Shown in pieces: positions 34,580 through 44,239 of a stretch of 64,000 nucleotides of DNA. Position numbers and translations under genes: made by a program. Location of the stretch: the NCBI GenBank assembly GCA_963762885.1, contig CAVXNH010000056.1, positions 264,800 to 328,799 on the forward strand. The letters run 5' to 3'. Under the pieces are notes generated by a model. That model saw only the letters and a program-made list of their open reading frames with translations. It was not told the origin of the DNA and ran no database searches. Numbering within the stretch: the first letter of the stretch is position 1; each line of letters opens with the position of its first letter. This stretch comes from JASHVB01 sp963762885. Its GTDB lineage: Bacteria; Pseudomonadota; Alphaproteobacteria; Acetobacterales; Acetobacteraceae.

Positions 34580-35517
34580 CCGACCTCGCCGTCCGGATCG
34601 GTAGCCTGACCCTGGCAAACCCGGTGATGCCGGCATCGGGCACCTTCGCCGAGGGCCTTTCGCAGGTGGTGGACCTGAACCGGCTCGGCGCGCTGGTGAC
34701 CAAAACCATCACGCGCGAACTTCGCGACGGAAATCCGCTGCCGCGTGTGGCCGAAACCCGGGACGGCATGCTGAACGCAATAGGTATCCCATCGAAGGGT
34801 GTGCCGTATTTCCTGGAGCACACGCTGCCGGAAATGGCGCGCTGGGGGCCGCCGCTGGTGGTCAGCATCTCCGCCCCCACCGTCGAGGGATTTGCCGACC
34901 TGGCCGCGGCGATGACAGTCCCCGGCATCGCGGCGATCGAGGCCAACATCTCCTGCCCGAACATCGAGGAAGACGGCCGTGCCTTCGCCATGCGCGCGGC
35001 GTCCACTGCCGCGGTGATGCGCCGTCTGCGCGAGGCGACGAAGCTGCCGCTCTGGGCGAAGCTGACCCCGAACACCGGCGACATCGCCGAGGTCGCGCAA
35101 GCGGCGGAGGCCGAGGGCGCCGACGCACTGGTGGTGGCCAACACCATCCTGGCGATGGCGATCGACCTGACCAGCTTCAAGCCCAGGCTGGGCAATGTCA
35201 TGGGCGGGCTGTCGGGTCCGGCGATCAAGCCGATCGTGTTGCGGCAGGTGTATCAGTGCGCGCGGCGGGTGCGCGTGCCGGTGATCGGCTGTGGCGGCAT
35301 CAGCACCGCTGACGATGCGGCCGAATACATGCTGGCCGGCGCCACGGCAGTGCAGGTCGGCACCGCGACTTTCCTACATCCCACCGCGATGCTAAGCGTC
35401 ATCGACGGGCTCGCCGCGTTCTGCGCCGCGCGCAACATCAAGCGCGTCGCCGACCTGACCGGCGCGCTGCATCGCGAAGAGGCAGACGAAGCCGAAGTAG
35501 AATGGCTCGCCCCCTAA
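34576..35517 (+). CDS. pyrD: Dihydroorotate dehydrogenase catalytic subunit, class 1B
   Basis: A 313-residue FMN TIM-barrel enzyme that oxidises dihydroorotate to orotate in pyrimidine synthesis. Starts MTDLAVRIGSLTLANPVMPA. Motifs: SGTFAEGLSQVVDLNRLGAL, NAIGIPSKGVPYF, EANISCPNIEEDG (catalytic Cys) and LSGPAIKPIVLRQVYQCARR, then VIGCGGISTADDAAEYMLAG (phosphate-binding). The class is set by its partner PyrK. The stop TAA is directly followed by a palindromic repeat. Confidence 0.9.
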   Translation: MTDLAVRIGSLTLANPVMPASGTFAEGLSQVVDLNRLGALVTKTITRELRDGNPLPRVAETRDGMLNAIGIPSKGVPYFLEHTLPEMARWGPPLVVSISAPTVEGFADLAAAMTVPGIAAIEANISCPNIEEDGRAFAMRAASTAAVMRRLREATKLPLWAKLTPNTGDIAEVAQAAEAEGADALVVANTILAMAIDLTSFKPRLGNVMGGLSGPAIKPIVLRQVYQCARRVRVPVIGCGGISTADDAAEYMLAGATAVQVGTATFLHPTAMLSVIDGLAAFCAARNIKRVADLTGALHREEADEAEVEWLAP

Positions 35518-35590
35518 CCTCTCCCGCGACCGTTAACCTCGCCCGCGATGCGGGAGAGGTCGAGGTGCGAAGCACCGAGGGTGAGGGTGG
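35518..35590. repeat. Dispersed palindromic repeat, CCTCTCCCGC family
   Basis: Begins one base after the pyrD stop: CCTCTCCCGC, a short insertion of about 14 bases, CGCCCGCGATGCGGGAGAGG, then CGAGGTGCG and CGAGGGTGAGGGTGG. It is the longest member of the family in this window. Confidence 0.75.
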
Positions 35591-35714
35591 TCGGGTCGGC
35601 ACGCCCTTCCCCCACCCACCCTCCCACCGCACGAACTCATCCTTATCCCGGCACAGCGATTGCCCCCCACCATCGCCAGGCCGCCGCACAATCGGCCCCA
35701 AGGAACAGACTTAA

Positions 35715-37515
35715 ATGACCGCCACCGCCCCCAACCTGACCGCCGACGAACGCGCCGCGCTCTCCGACGTATCGCTCGACGAACCCTGGTCGCTGGTCGA
35801 GTGCTTCGCCCACATGCGCCGCGAACACCCCACCGAGATGAACCGCGGCGGCGAGGAGATCGCCGCCCGCCTGGCCCGCCTCGGCATCCCCTGCACAATG
35901 TACGAACCGACGCTGTTCCTGAGCACGCCCCAGCCAAGCCGGCTCGAAGTCGGCGGACTGACATTCGAAGCAAAACCGCCGTCCTTCGCGCCCTCGGCGC
36001 CGGACGGTGTGGAGGCGCCCGTCGTTGTCATCCAGGGCGCCCCAAAGCTGATCGAGGGCTACGCGCCCTCTACCGCCAACCTCTTCGGAACCGGGTTCAG
36101 CCCGATGGACGGGGTCGGTGACATCGCCGGCTGCGTCGTCGCCTATTTCGGCACGCTCAACGGCGAACGGATCGCCCAGTTCGAGAAGCTGGGCGCCGCG
36201 GCGGTCGTCGCGATCAACCCCGGCGAGAATGCCCACTGGGGCGGCGGCTGCGCGTTCTGGGGCACGCCGGACACCGACGACCTGCCGGCGAAGCTGGGCA
36301 TCCCCGCCGTCGCGGTGAACCGCCATGCCGCCGAACCGCTGCTGCAAGCTGCGCAATCCGGAGCCTCCGCCCGCGTGTTCACGTCGCTGGAAGAAGGCTG
36401 GTACCGATGCCGGCTACCGGTGGCCGAAATTCGCGGCACAGAACAGCCGGAGCAATTCGTGCTGCTGCATGGCCATTACAACTCGTGGGATGTCGGCGTC
36501 GGCGACAACGCCACCGGCAACGCCGCAATGCTCGAAATCGCGCGCGTGCTTTGGCAGCATCACGGCAAGCTGAAGCGCAGTGTCCGACTGGCATGGTGGC
36601 CCGGCCATTCCACCGGACGCTTCGCCGGCAGCACTTGGTACGCCGACAAGTTCGCCATCGATCTCGTGCGCAACTGCATCGCGCAGATCAATTGCGATTC
36701 TCCGGGCTGCCGCTGGGCGACCTCTTACGAAATCATCCCCTGGATGGCGGAGAACGCCGCCTTCATCGCCCACGCGGTGCGCGACGCGGTTGGCAAGCCG
36801 GCCAGCGGCCGCCGGCCACCCGCGGCGAACGACTACTCCTTCACCAATCTCGGCATCACCGGCTACCTGTCATCCTCTTCCCGCATCCCCGCCGCCGAAG
36901 TTACCGAGCGCGGCTACTACTACGTCATGGGTAATGGCGGGAACATCGAGTGGCACACCGTGTTCGACCAACTGGAGATCGCTGACCGCGACATTCTGGG
37001 CGACGACATCAAGCTCTATCTGCTGGCGGTGTGGCGCAATGCCAACGCGGTGTTGCTGCCCTACGACTGGGGCGCCCTGGTCGCCGAGTTCGCCGACACC
37101 GTGCGCACCTACCAGCACGCCGCCGGCAACCGGTTCGATCTTGACTCCGGCGCAGGACGCCGTTGCAGCGCTGGCCGACAGCGTCGCCCAATTCGAACAC
37201 GCGGTGCGCACCGGCAGCATTCCTCCAACCGAAGCCAACCGCACGCTGCTGCGTCTGTCGCGGCATCTGGTGCCCCTGAACTACGTCAAGGGCACGCGGT
37301 TCCGCCGCGACCTCGCAACGCCGCAATTACCGCTGCCTTGGCTGGCGATCGCCAAGGAGCTCGATCGCTACCCGCCTTCCGCGCTCGGCTTCGCGATCAC
37401 GCAGTTGCAGCGTGGCTGCAACCATGTCGTCGGCGGCCTGCTGGACGCACGCGACGAGGTAGAAGCCGCACTTCCTGAACCTCTCCCGCAAAGCGGGAGA
37501 GGTCGAGACGCGTAG
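35715..37515 (+). CDS. M28-like zinc aminopeptidase with PA domain, one frameshift
   Basis: About 600 residues. A PA-type insert (GIPAVAVNRHAAEPLLQAA, GECVVAYFGTLNGERIAQFE-like segment) is embedded in an M28-type fold. Metal ligands fit HGHYNSWDVGVGDNATGNAA (His and bridging Asp) and the WWPGHSTGRFAGSTWYADKF helix. GNIEWHTVFDQLEIADRDIL holds the late His. Near 37140 the frame shifts; the C-terminal helices LTPAQDAVAALADSVAQFEH continue in another frame. The last 13 residues come from a dispersed repeat. No signal peptide. It probably acts on peptides or acylated amines. Confidence 0.75.
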
Positions 37516-37538
37516 CGGCGAGGGTGAGGGTGATCGGG
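37480..37538. repeat. Dispersed palindromic repeat, CCTCTCCCGC family
   Basis: CCTCTCCCGCAAAGCGGGAG then AGGTCGAGACGCGTAGCGGC and GAGGGTGAGGGTGATCGGG. Its left half encodes the last residues and the stop codon of the M28-like gene. Confidence 0.75.
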
Positions 37539-37629
37539 CCGCACGCAGCAATTTCTCGCTTGCTTCCTCGCCCTTTACGCAGCGTCGCGTCGCTCGCCGC
37601 CAGGTGACCAAACGAATGGAACCCCAATC

Positions 37630-38678
37630 ATGACCGCCCCAACATTCAAACGCCGCCGCCTCCTGCACACGCTAACCGGCACCGCCGTCACTGCTCGCGA
37701 CAGCACGCCGCCCATCCTTCGCGGCACCGGCACCGATCGTCGTCACCTCCTTCGGCGGCGTGTTCGAAAAGACCATCCGCGAAGTGATCGTGCCGGACTT
37801 CGAAAAGAACACCGGCGCCAAGGCCCAGGTGATGAGCGGCCAGCCCGAACAATGGATGGCGCAGGTCGAAGCGAACCGCGCGCATCCCCCCATCGACGTC
37901 ATGTTCAACAACATCGACGGCGCGATCCTCGCCGGCAAAATGGGCCTGGTCGAAAAGCTCGACCCCGCGAAAATCCCTAATCTCGCCGACATCCCCAAGC
38001 AACTGACCGACATCGTGCAGGGCTGGGGCGTGATCTTCACCTTCGGCTCCTGGGGCTTCGCCTACCACGAGCGCCTGAAGAATCCGCCAAAAACCTACGC
38101 CGAACTGATCGACGGCACGATCACTGGCAAATGGCGCGCGGCACTACCGAACGCCGGCTATACCGGTACACCGGCCGTGCTGATCTGGGCCTTCGCCGAC
38201 GTGCTCGGCGGCTCCGTCGATAATGTCACGCCCGCCTTCGACGCGATCAAGAAGATGAAGCCGAACACCGCGTTCTTCTCCTCCATCACCGATCCGCTGA
38301 CGCTGCTGCAAAGCGGCGAGGCGGATATCAGCCTGTATCCCGACGGCCGCACCTGGGCCGCGGTACTGATTCCGGCGCCACCTGGATCAACTTCCTCAAC
38401 CCGAAGGAGGGCGCGGTCAACCTGCCCAGCATCACCCAGAAGGTCGCCAACGGTTCCGAGCTAGGCTGGAGCTACATCAATTCCCAGCTCGATCCGGTGT
38501 TGCAGGCGCAGGTGGTGGACCGCCTCGAATACGGCACCAGCAATCCCAAGGTGCAACTGCCGCCGAAACTCAGGCACAAATCACGCCTTGGCAGGACTGC
38601 CGCTGGGCTCCGTTCGAAAAGATCGCCGCGGTCAAGTCTGCCTGGGTGGAGCGCTGGAACAAGGAGATCAACGCCTGA
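37630..38678 (+). CDS. ABC transporter periplasmic binding protein (polyamine-type), several frameshifts
   Basis: A PotD-like extracellular binding protein of about 345 residues. A Tat-like start (FKRRRLLHTLTGTA) is followed, in another frame, by APAPIVVTSFGGVFEKTIRE. The core reads VIVPDFEKNTGAKAQVMSGQ, GWGVIFTFGSWGFAYHERLK, NAGYTGTPAVLIWAFADVLG and LQSGEADISLYPDGRTW. Indels near 37710, 38370 and 38570 disturb it; the end NFLNPKEGAVNLPSITQKVA and WNKEINA (stop at 38676) is in other frames. The permease and ATPase genes follow, but an IS element now lies between. Confidence 0.8.
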
Positions 38679-38748
38679 CCACCATCCCAACCGTCATGGC
38701 CGGGCCTGACCCGGCCATCCATGCAGCAACGTGCCGCGATAGATGGCC

Positions 38749-38759
38749 GGGTCAAGCCC
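38749..38759. repeat. Target-site duplication, left copy
   Basis: GGGTCAAGCCC, identical to 41168-41178, immediately left of the IS element. Eleven bases fit IS4-family elements, which duplicate about 9-13 bases. Confidence 0.85.
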
Positions 38760-41167
38760 TGCCCTTTACCCATAACGCCGCGTCGGACAGTTTCTTGCGA
38801 GAAGCGGTTTTCCTTCGCTGCCGGCTGGGTGTCGCGAGAGATTTGGCGTGCTCAGTGCGGCCGGTTGTAGATGGCGTGGAAGCTGCGGAACGCAGCGGTG
38901 ATGTCGTCCATGCGCTGCAGCCCGCGCCAGAGGCTTTGAGTTCCCGGCTCGCCATCGGATTTGCGGCCGAGGAAGCCGCCGAGCCGGGCGACGGCGCGGA
39001 TCATCTGGCGCAGCGACGGCGGCTCTGCGGGGGGCAGCTTGCGGGTCTGGAAGGCCACGACCGCCTGCCACTGGTCGTCCTCGAAGACTGCCGTGCAGGG
39101 CAGGTCCGGGGTGGCGCGGCCCAGGTATGTGAGATGGTGGATGCGCCAGGCGACCACGGCATCGATGGCCAGGCAGGCCTCCAGCCGGTCGGCGGTGCCA
39201 AGCTGACGGTCCTCGATGTTGCAGCCGCTTTTCAGCACGCGGTGGAATACCTCGATACCCCAGCGCACGGCATACCACTGCACCCGCTCGATGGCGTCGG
39301 CCAATCCGTGCACCGGCACCGAGCTCAGCAGCAGCCACTCCAGCTTCTGGCTTGACCTCCGGCGGCGGGTTGGGTTCGCGCGCCAGCACCACCCAGCCAT
39401 GCACCAAGGGCAGGTTCGGCTTGCCGGCGGGCGGTTGCAGCGTCACCGGCTGGAAGCGCAGTTCCATCGAGGCGACCCGCGCCGGCTGCTTGCCCTGGCG
39501 CGGCACCTGCAGATCGATCGTGCCGGCAATCGGGGACAACAGCAGATGCGGCCACAACTGGTGATGTTCGCCGTGCAATCCTCGCTTCTTCTCCTTGGCG
39601 CGCAGCACCGCGTCGCGCCCCTGCTGCTGCGCCGCCAGCATGTATTCGTAGATGTCGGACTCGCGGTCGCTCAGTACCACGACCCGGGTGTTGGGACACT
39701 GCGCCGCCGCCTGGCCGATCGGTCCCAGCGGACGCAACCACTTGCTGCTCTCCTTCTCCTCGATTGGCTTGTCGTTGCACTGCGTGCGCTTGCCGAACTC
39801 GGCCGGATCGCGCGCCCAGCACTCCATGTGGAGGATGCCGAGCGGCAGGCCCTGTGGGGTGAAGGCGAGCGCGCTGTGCAGCAACAGGCCCTGCGGGCCG
39901 TCCAGCTTGTTGGCGATGGGGCCGATGCCCTGCATCCCCGGGCGGGTGGTATAAGCGAGGCTGCTGGTGTCCTGCGCCACCAGCACCAGCGCTTCGCGGC
40001 GCATGCGTTCGGCGGTGGCCTGGCGGTGCGGTTCGAGCAAGCTGTCCATGCTGACCCGGTCGTTGTCGAAGAAGCGATAGGCTGCCTTGGCGGCGGCCGG
40101 CGAGCCACAGGCCTGCGGGATGTTGGCCTGCGGCTGGGCAAAGAACGCCGCCCCCAGGTCGAGCAACCGGGCCTGCAACCGCGTATCGCCGAGTTTGGCA
40201 CCGTCGAACTCGCGATGCACCCAGCCCGGGCGGGATGGCGCACGGTTGGGGCACCGCCGCTTCAGGGTGCGCGGCGCCAGCGGATAGAGGAACACCCGCT
40301 TGCGGGGCAGGCCGCCCTTGGCTGCGCGGTCCTGCCGGCCGCGGCCGGCGGTCATGCCGACCTCGATCCAGTTGGCCGCGCGGTAGGCGGTGCCGGAACG
40401 GGCGGCCTCGACACAGGTCTCCATCAGCCAGGGGGTGATGCCGTAGCGCTGCTGCCAGTCGGGTCCGATGCGCCGGACCAACTGGCCGAGCACGTGCGAG
40501 GCGAGATGCTTCACCTGGATGGTGGGCAGAATGAGGAAGCGGCTGTTGCAGACGATGGCTTGCAGGTTGGCGGCGCGTTCGGCGTCGGTCCAGCCCAGCC
40601 AGGTGTCGCGCGCGGTGAGCCGCCAGGCGGCAGCGCTGACCGCCAGGCCGCCGAGCACACCGTGGCGGTCGCTGCGGATCAGGTAGCGGAGCTGCGCGCC
40701 ACACAGCTTGGCCGGGCCGAGCGGATGGTGCTCGGCCATCATGGCGTTCCAGGTCTGGCTGTCGGCTGTGCCGCCGGCGAGCGGTTGGAGGCTGACGGCG
40801 CCGAGTTCGGCAAGCGTGCCGGCGAATTGTGGCCAGGTGCGGGATGCGTCGGGCGGCATGGCGCGGGCGGCGGGCGGGCCGCGGCGCGGCGGCGGCAGCA
40901 CGATGGCGCCCTGCCGTTGCAGGCCGAGCAGTTGCTTGCGGCAGGCCATCTCCTGCGGTCGGCCGGTGCGGTCGCGCCAGTCCAGCCGGGCACAGACCTC
41001 CTTGGCCACGCGGTAACGCGACAGCCCAGGCTCGGCCTGCATACGCTCGGCAAGCCAGGCCAATGTGGCGGGATCGGACAGGCGCTGTTGCGGCAGATGG
41101 TAGATCATGCCGCAATCGCTACATCAGGCGAGGCTTTGTGTCCAGAGGGGGTTGTGGGGGATGATCA
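38760..41167 (-). mobile_element. IS4-family (Tn5-like) insertion sequence, 2408 bases
   Basis: Bounded by the two GGGTCAAGCCC copies. The ends are imperfect inverted repeats: left TGCCCTTTACCCATAACGCC and right, read inward, TGATCATCCCCCACAACCCC share most of their positions. It carries one long transposase gene on the minus strand that fills it. It lies within the operon of a polyamine-type ABC importer, downstream of its binding-protein gene and upstream of its first permease gene, and inside a host palindrome. Confidence 0.85.
38852..41108 (-). CDS. IS4/Tn5-type transposase with N-terminal DruA (DUF4338) domain, one frameshift
   Basis: About 750 residues. Residues 125-280 are a DUF4338/DruA domain: HHPLGPAKLCGAQLRYLIRS, ARFLILP-like NSRFLILPTIQVKHLASHVL, WQQRYGITPWLMETCVEAAR and GTAYRAANWIEVGMTAGRGR. 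After a linker, residue 300 onward is the Tn5 transposase: FDGAKLGDTRLQARLLDLGA, catalytic Asp in VAQDTSSL (about 380), Asp in LSDRESDIYEYM (about 481), and the Y-R-E-K motif YAVRWGIEVFHRVLKSG (about 640). A frameshift near 39360 separates the last part, which ends TQSLWRGLQRMDDI. DruA was described in the Druantia defence system. Confidence 0.85.
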
Positions 41168-41178
41168 GGGTCAAGCCC
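41168..41178. repeat. Target-site duplication, right copy
   Basis: GGGTCAAGCCC, identical to 38749-38759, immediately right of the IS element. It begins the second half of the split host palindrome. Confidence 0.85.
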
Positions 41179-41185
41179 GGCCATG

Positions 41186-41239
41186 ACGGTTGGGGACGTT
41201 GGCCTGGCCGCGACGATTGGGGACGTTGGCCCGGCCATG
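41186..41239. repeat. Short tandem repeat of 27-base unit
   Basis: Two imperfect copies of a 27-base unit containing GGGGACGTTGGCC (41192-41204 and 41219-41231), directly after the split host palindrome and before the first permease gene. Confidence 0.6.
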
Positions 41240-41294
41240 ACGATCGGCGCGGCCCGTGCAGTGCCGCCGAGAGTCAATCGTTCAGCCGATTGTC

Positions 41295-42149
41295 ATGACC
41301 CTCCTCCGCTCCAAGCCCAGCACCGGCGTCCCGATCATCTGGGTAGCACCGGCGGCCTTATTCCTGCTCGCGTTTTTCCTCCTGCCGCTGATCCAGAACG
41401 GCGTGCGCAGCTTTTTTCCGCATGGCATCGATGCGGGATTCGATGTCGTCAATTATGCCAAGCTGTTCGCCGATCCCTATTACCTCGGCGTCCTCGGCCA
41501 AACGCTATTGCTCAGCCTGCTCGTTGCCAGCGTCAGCGCCGTGATCGGCTACCCCATCGCCTGGTTCATGGTTCGCCAGGCCAGACGCTGGCAGAGCCTG
41601 GTGATCTTCATGCTGATCGCGCCCCTGCTGACCTCGATCATCATGCGCACCTTCGGCTGGCGCGTGCTGCTGGCCCGCTTCGGCATCGTCAACATCGTGC
41701 TGCACAGCACCGGCCTAACAACTTCGCCGATCGACTTCCTGCGCTGGCCGGGCGTGGCGGTGATAGCGCTGATCCACGTGCTGGTGCCGTTCATGGTGCT
41801 GGCCATCGCCGCCTCATTGCAGAGCGTCGATCGCCGCCTGGAGGAATCCGCACGATTGCTCGGAGCCGGACTATTCTCCACCTTCCTGCGCATCACCCTG
41901 CCACTGACCCTGGACGGCGTCGCCACCGGCTTCATCCTGGTATTCATGCTGGCCAACGGCAGCTTCGTCACGTTGCTATTGCTCGGCGGCGGCTGGCAGA
42001 CCCTGCCGCTGCTGATCTTCCAACAATTCAGTGTCACGCAGGACTTTTCACTCGCCGCTGCGATGAGCATGGTACTGCTGCTGGCCGCGGCCGCCTGCAT
42101 GGCCGTGCAACTCCGCCTGATCCGCCGCCAGGGCGTCCGCGCGACATGA
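41295..42149 (+). CDS. ABC transporter permease (PotB-like)
   Basis: A 284-residue inner-membrane permease, intact, with six membrane spans. The start MTLLRSKPSTGVPIIWVAPA at 41295 is preferred over 41256. The EAA loop that contacts the ATPase reads LEESARLLGAGLFSTFLRIT (LPL follows). FLLPLIQNGVRSFF near the start fits the PotB/spermidine-putrescine group. It carries substrate handed over by the binding protein at 37630-38678. Its stop overlaps the next start (ATGA). Confidence 0.85.
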   Translation: MTLLRSKPSTGVPIIWVAPAALFLLAFFLLPLIQNGVRSFFPHGIDAGFDVVNYAKLFADPYYLGVLGQTLLLSLLVASVSAVIGYPIAWFMVRQARRWQSLVIFMLIAPLLTSIIMRTFGWRVLLARFGIVNIVLHSTGLTTSPIDFLRWPGVAVIALIHVLVPFMVLAIAASLQSVDRRLEESARLLGAGLFSTFLRITLPLTLDGVATGFILVFMLANGSFVTLLLLGGGWQTLPLLIFQQFSVTQDFSLAAAMSMVLLLAAAACMAVQLRLIRRQGVRAT

Positions 42150-42955
42150 ACCACAGCATCCCCGAGCGCCTGGCCCGCGCCGGACTGGCGCTGTTCGTTC
42201 TGGCATTCTTCGTTTACCTGATGGCGCCGATCGTGATCGTGGTCGTGGTCTCGTTTTCCTCGCTCGGCTATATCGGCTTCCCAATTCCCAGCTACACGCT
42301 GAAATGGTTTCGCCGCGTTTGGGAATACGCGCCATTCCTCGACGGCCTGTGGGTCAGCACGAAACTGGCGATCGCATCCACGGTGCTGGCCGCGATCCTC
42401 GGAGTGCCGGCCGCACTGGCACTTGGCCGTGCCCGCAGCGGCTGGGCCAACGCACTCGCAACCTTCCTGTTGGCACCATTGTCGATGCCGATGATCGTGC
42501 TCGGCTTCGCATTGCTGTTCTATTTGTCGGCACTCGGCTTCGGCCTGTCCTTCACGCCGCTGCTGATCGCCCACACCGTCATCGGCATTCCCTACCTCCT
42601 GCGCACCGTCATCGGAGTCTATCGCTCGCTGCCACCGGATTTCGAGGAAGCCGCGGCGATCCTCGGCGCCGACCGATGGCGCACCATGGTCTACATCACC
42701 CTGCCGCTGATCCGCCCAGGCGTGTTCGCCGGCGGCTTGTTCGCGTTCCTGGTGTCGTTCGACAACCTGCCGATTTCGTATTTCTTCGGCACCCCGTCCA
42801 CCGCAACACTGCCGGTGGTGATGCTGAGCTACATCCAGGACCAGTTCGATCCGTCCATCGCCGCGGTCAGCACCGTGCAGATGGTGCTCGCACTCTTGGT
42901 CCTGCTGGTGGTTGACCGCATCTACGGTCTGCGCCAACTCGGCGCACCGTCATGA
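42146..42955 (+). CDS. ABC transporter permease (PotC-like)
   Basis: A 269-residue second permease, intact. MAPIVIVVVVSFSSLGYIGF precedes six membrane spans. The EAA loop is FEEAAAILGADRWRTMVYIT. The loop VSFDNLPISYFFGTPSTATL is characteristic of PotC-type polyamine or related permeases. The stop overlaps the start of the ATPase gene. The intact frames here support a real operon of three transport genes. Confidence 0.85.
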   Translation: MNHSIPERLARAGLALFVLAFFVYLMAPIVIVVVVSFSSLGYIGFPIPSYTLKWFRRVWEYAPFLDGLWVSTKLAIASTVLAAILGVPAALALGRARSGWANALATFLLAPLSMPMIVLGFALLFYLSALGFGLSFTPLLIAHTVIGIPYLLRTVIGVYRSLPPDFEEAAAILGADRWRTMVYITLPLIRPGVFAGGLFAFLVSFDNLPISYFFGTPSTATLPVVMLSYIQDQFDPSIAAVSTVQMVLALLVLLVVDRIYGLRQLGAPS

Positions 42956-44078
42956 ATACCGCCGCCGAGTTGGTGCTGGACGGCATTTCGAAAAGCTTCG
43001 GCAGCACGGTCGCGCTCCGCCCACTGCGCCTGACCGTCCCACACGGAGCACTCGTTGCCCTGCTCGGGCCGTCGGGCTGCGGTAAGACCACCACGTTGCG
43101 GATCATCGCCGGGTTCGAGCAAACCGACACCGGCCGCGTGCTGGTCGGCAGCGCCGACATCTCCCGCCTGCCGCCCAATCAACGCCAGCTTGGCATGGTG
43201 TTCCAGAACTACAGCCTGTTCCCGCACATGACGATCGCCGAGAACGTCGCCTTCGGTCTGAAGATGGCACGCACCCGAAGCCGCTGATCGCCGAACAGGT
43301 CGCCCGCGCTCTGGCCACCGTGCGCCTCGCCGGCATGGACGCGCGCTATCCGCACCAACTTTCCGGCGGACAGCAACAGCGCGTCGCGCTGGCACGCTCT
43401 CTGGTCGACCAACCCGAAGGTGCTGCTGCTGGACGAACCGCTCGGCGCGCTCGACAAGAACCTGCGCGAGAGCATGCAGTTCGAGTTGCGGCAACTGCAA
43501 CAAACGCTCGGCATCACCACGGTGCTGGTCACCCACGACCAGGAAGAGGCACTGACCATGAGCGATCAGGTCGCGGTGATGCGCGACGGACGGCTGGTCC
43601 AGTTCGGGCCGCCGTCGGAGGTCTACCACCGGCCGGTATCGCGCTTCGTAGCGGAGTTCCTCGGCGCCTCCAACGTAATGGAGGCGACCAAGCTGCGCCA
43701 CGCCGACGACCGCCTCGAGGCGCGCCTGGTGCGCGGCGGCGCCACGATCGAGACGCTTGCCTCGGCACAACAATCAACCGGCGACCGGCTCGAGATCGCG
43801 GTGCGGCCGGAAAGCATCTCGGTTTCCATGGCGCCGCTGGAAGGGATGAACAGCTTCGCGGCCGTGGTCACCGGCCACGTGTTCCGCGGCACGCATCACG
43901 CGGTGCAGGTTGAACTGGCGCAAGGCGGCCAGGAATTGCTCGCCTATGTGCCGCCGCGCGACGTGCTGCCGGGCAACTCGATACCCGTAGCAAGGTCTGG
44001 CTGCGCTGGCGGCCACAGGATGCCGTGGTGCTCGGCAGGGAACCCGAAAGCGAAGACGAGTTGCGAAAGTCGCGTTAG
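42952..44078 (+). CDS. ABC transporter ATPase (PotA-like), three frameshifts
   Basis: About 370 residues. Walker A is GPSGCGKTTTLRIIAG, Q-loop VFQNYSLFPHMTIAENVAFG, signature HQLSGGQQQRVALARSLVDQ, Walker B VLLLDEPLGALDKNLR and H-loop VLVTHDQEEALTMSD. A regulatory OB-type domain follows: IAVRPESISVSMAPL and VTGHVFRGTHHAVQVEL. Frameshifts lie near 43275, 43415 and 43990, and the end is SKVWLRWRPQDAVVLG to the stop at 44076-44078. It powers the importer. The breaks are probably errors, because every motif is preserved. Confidence 0.8.
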
Positions 44079-44131
44079 CATCAAGGCACAGGCAGTCGCG
44101 CCGTGTGCTGACAGCAGTGTGCCGCCCGAAC

Positions 44132-44190
44132 ACCCTCACCCTCGGGTCAAGCGCCTGGGGGCAGGCTCTCTCCCGCTCCCACGGGAGAGG
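44132..44190. repeat. Dispersed palindromic repeat, CCTCTCCCGC family
   Basis: CACCCTCACCCTCGG then GCTCTCTCCCGCTCCCACGG and GAGAGG, downstream of the ATPase gene. Diverged compared with 37480. Confidence 0.65.
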
Positions 44191-44239
44191 TTAAAGGCTC
44201 GCGGGGAATAATCAAATCAACGGCTCACGGCGCACGGCT

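Larger units (their letters stand above)
38686..41194. repeat. Host palindrome split by the IS element
   Basis: The left arm is 38686-38719. The right arm is 38742-38759 plus 41179-41194. If the IS and one target duplication are removed, the two 34-base arms are reverse complements with a single mismatch (core CCGTCATGGCCGGGC). The loop is 22 bases. The arms belong to the same GTCATGGCCGG family as 44240-44338. Confidence 0.9.

Noticed and set aside
37630..38678. Two separate genes in the binding-protein locus
   Set aside because: The fragments join into one PotD-like protein when single-base indels are allowed for, so a single broken gene is the simpler reading.
39216..41186. A 656-codon open frame on the plus strand
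   Set aside because: It is the reverse of the transposase gene, which has clear catalytic motifs; this frame has none.
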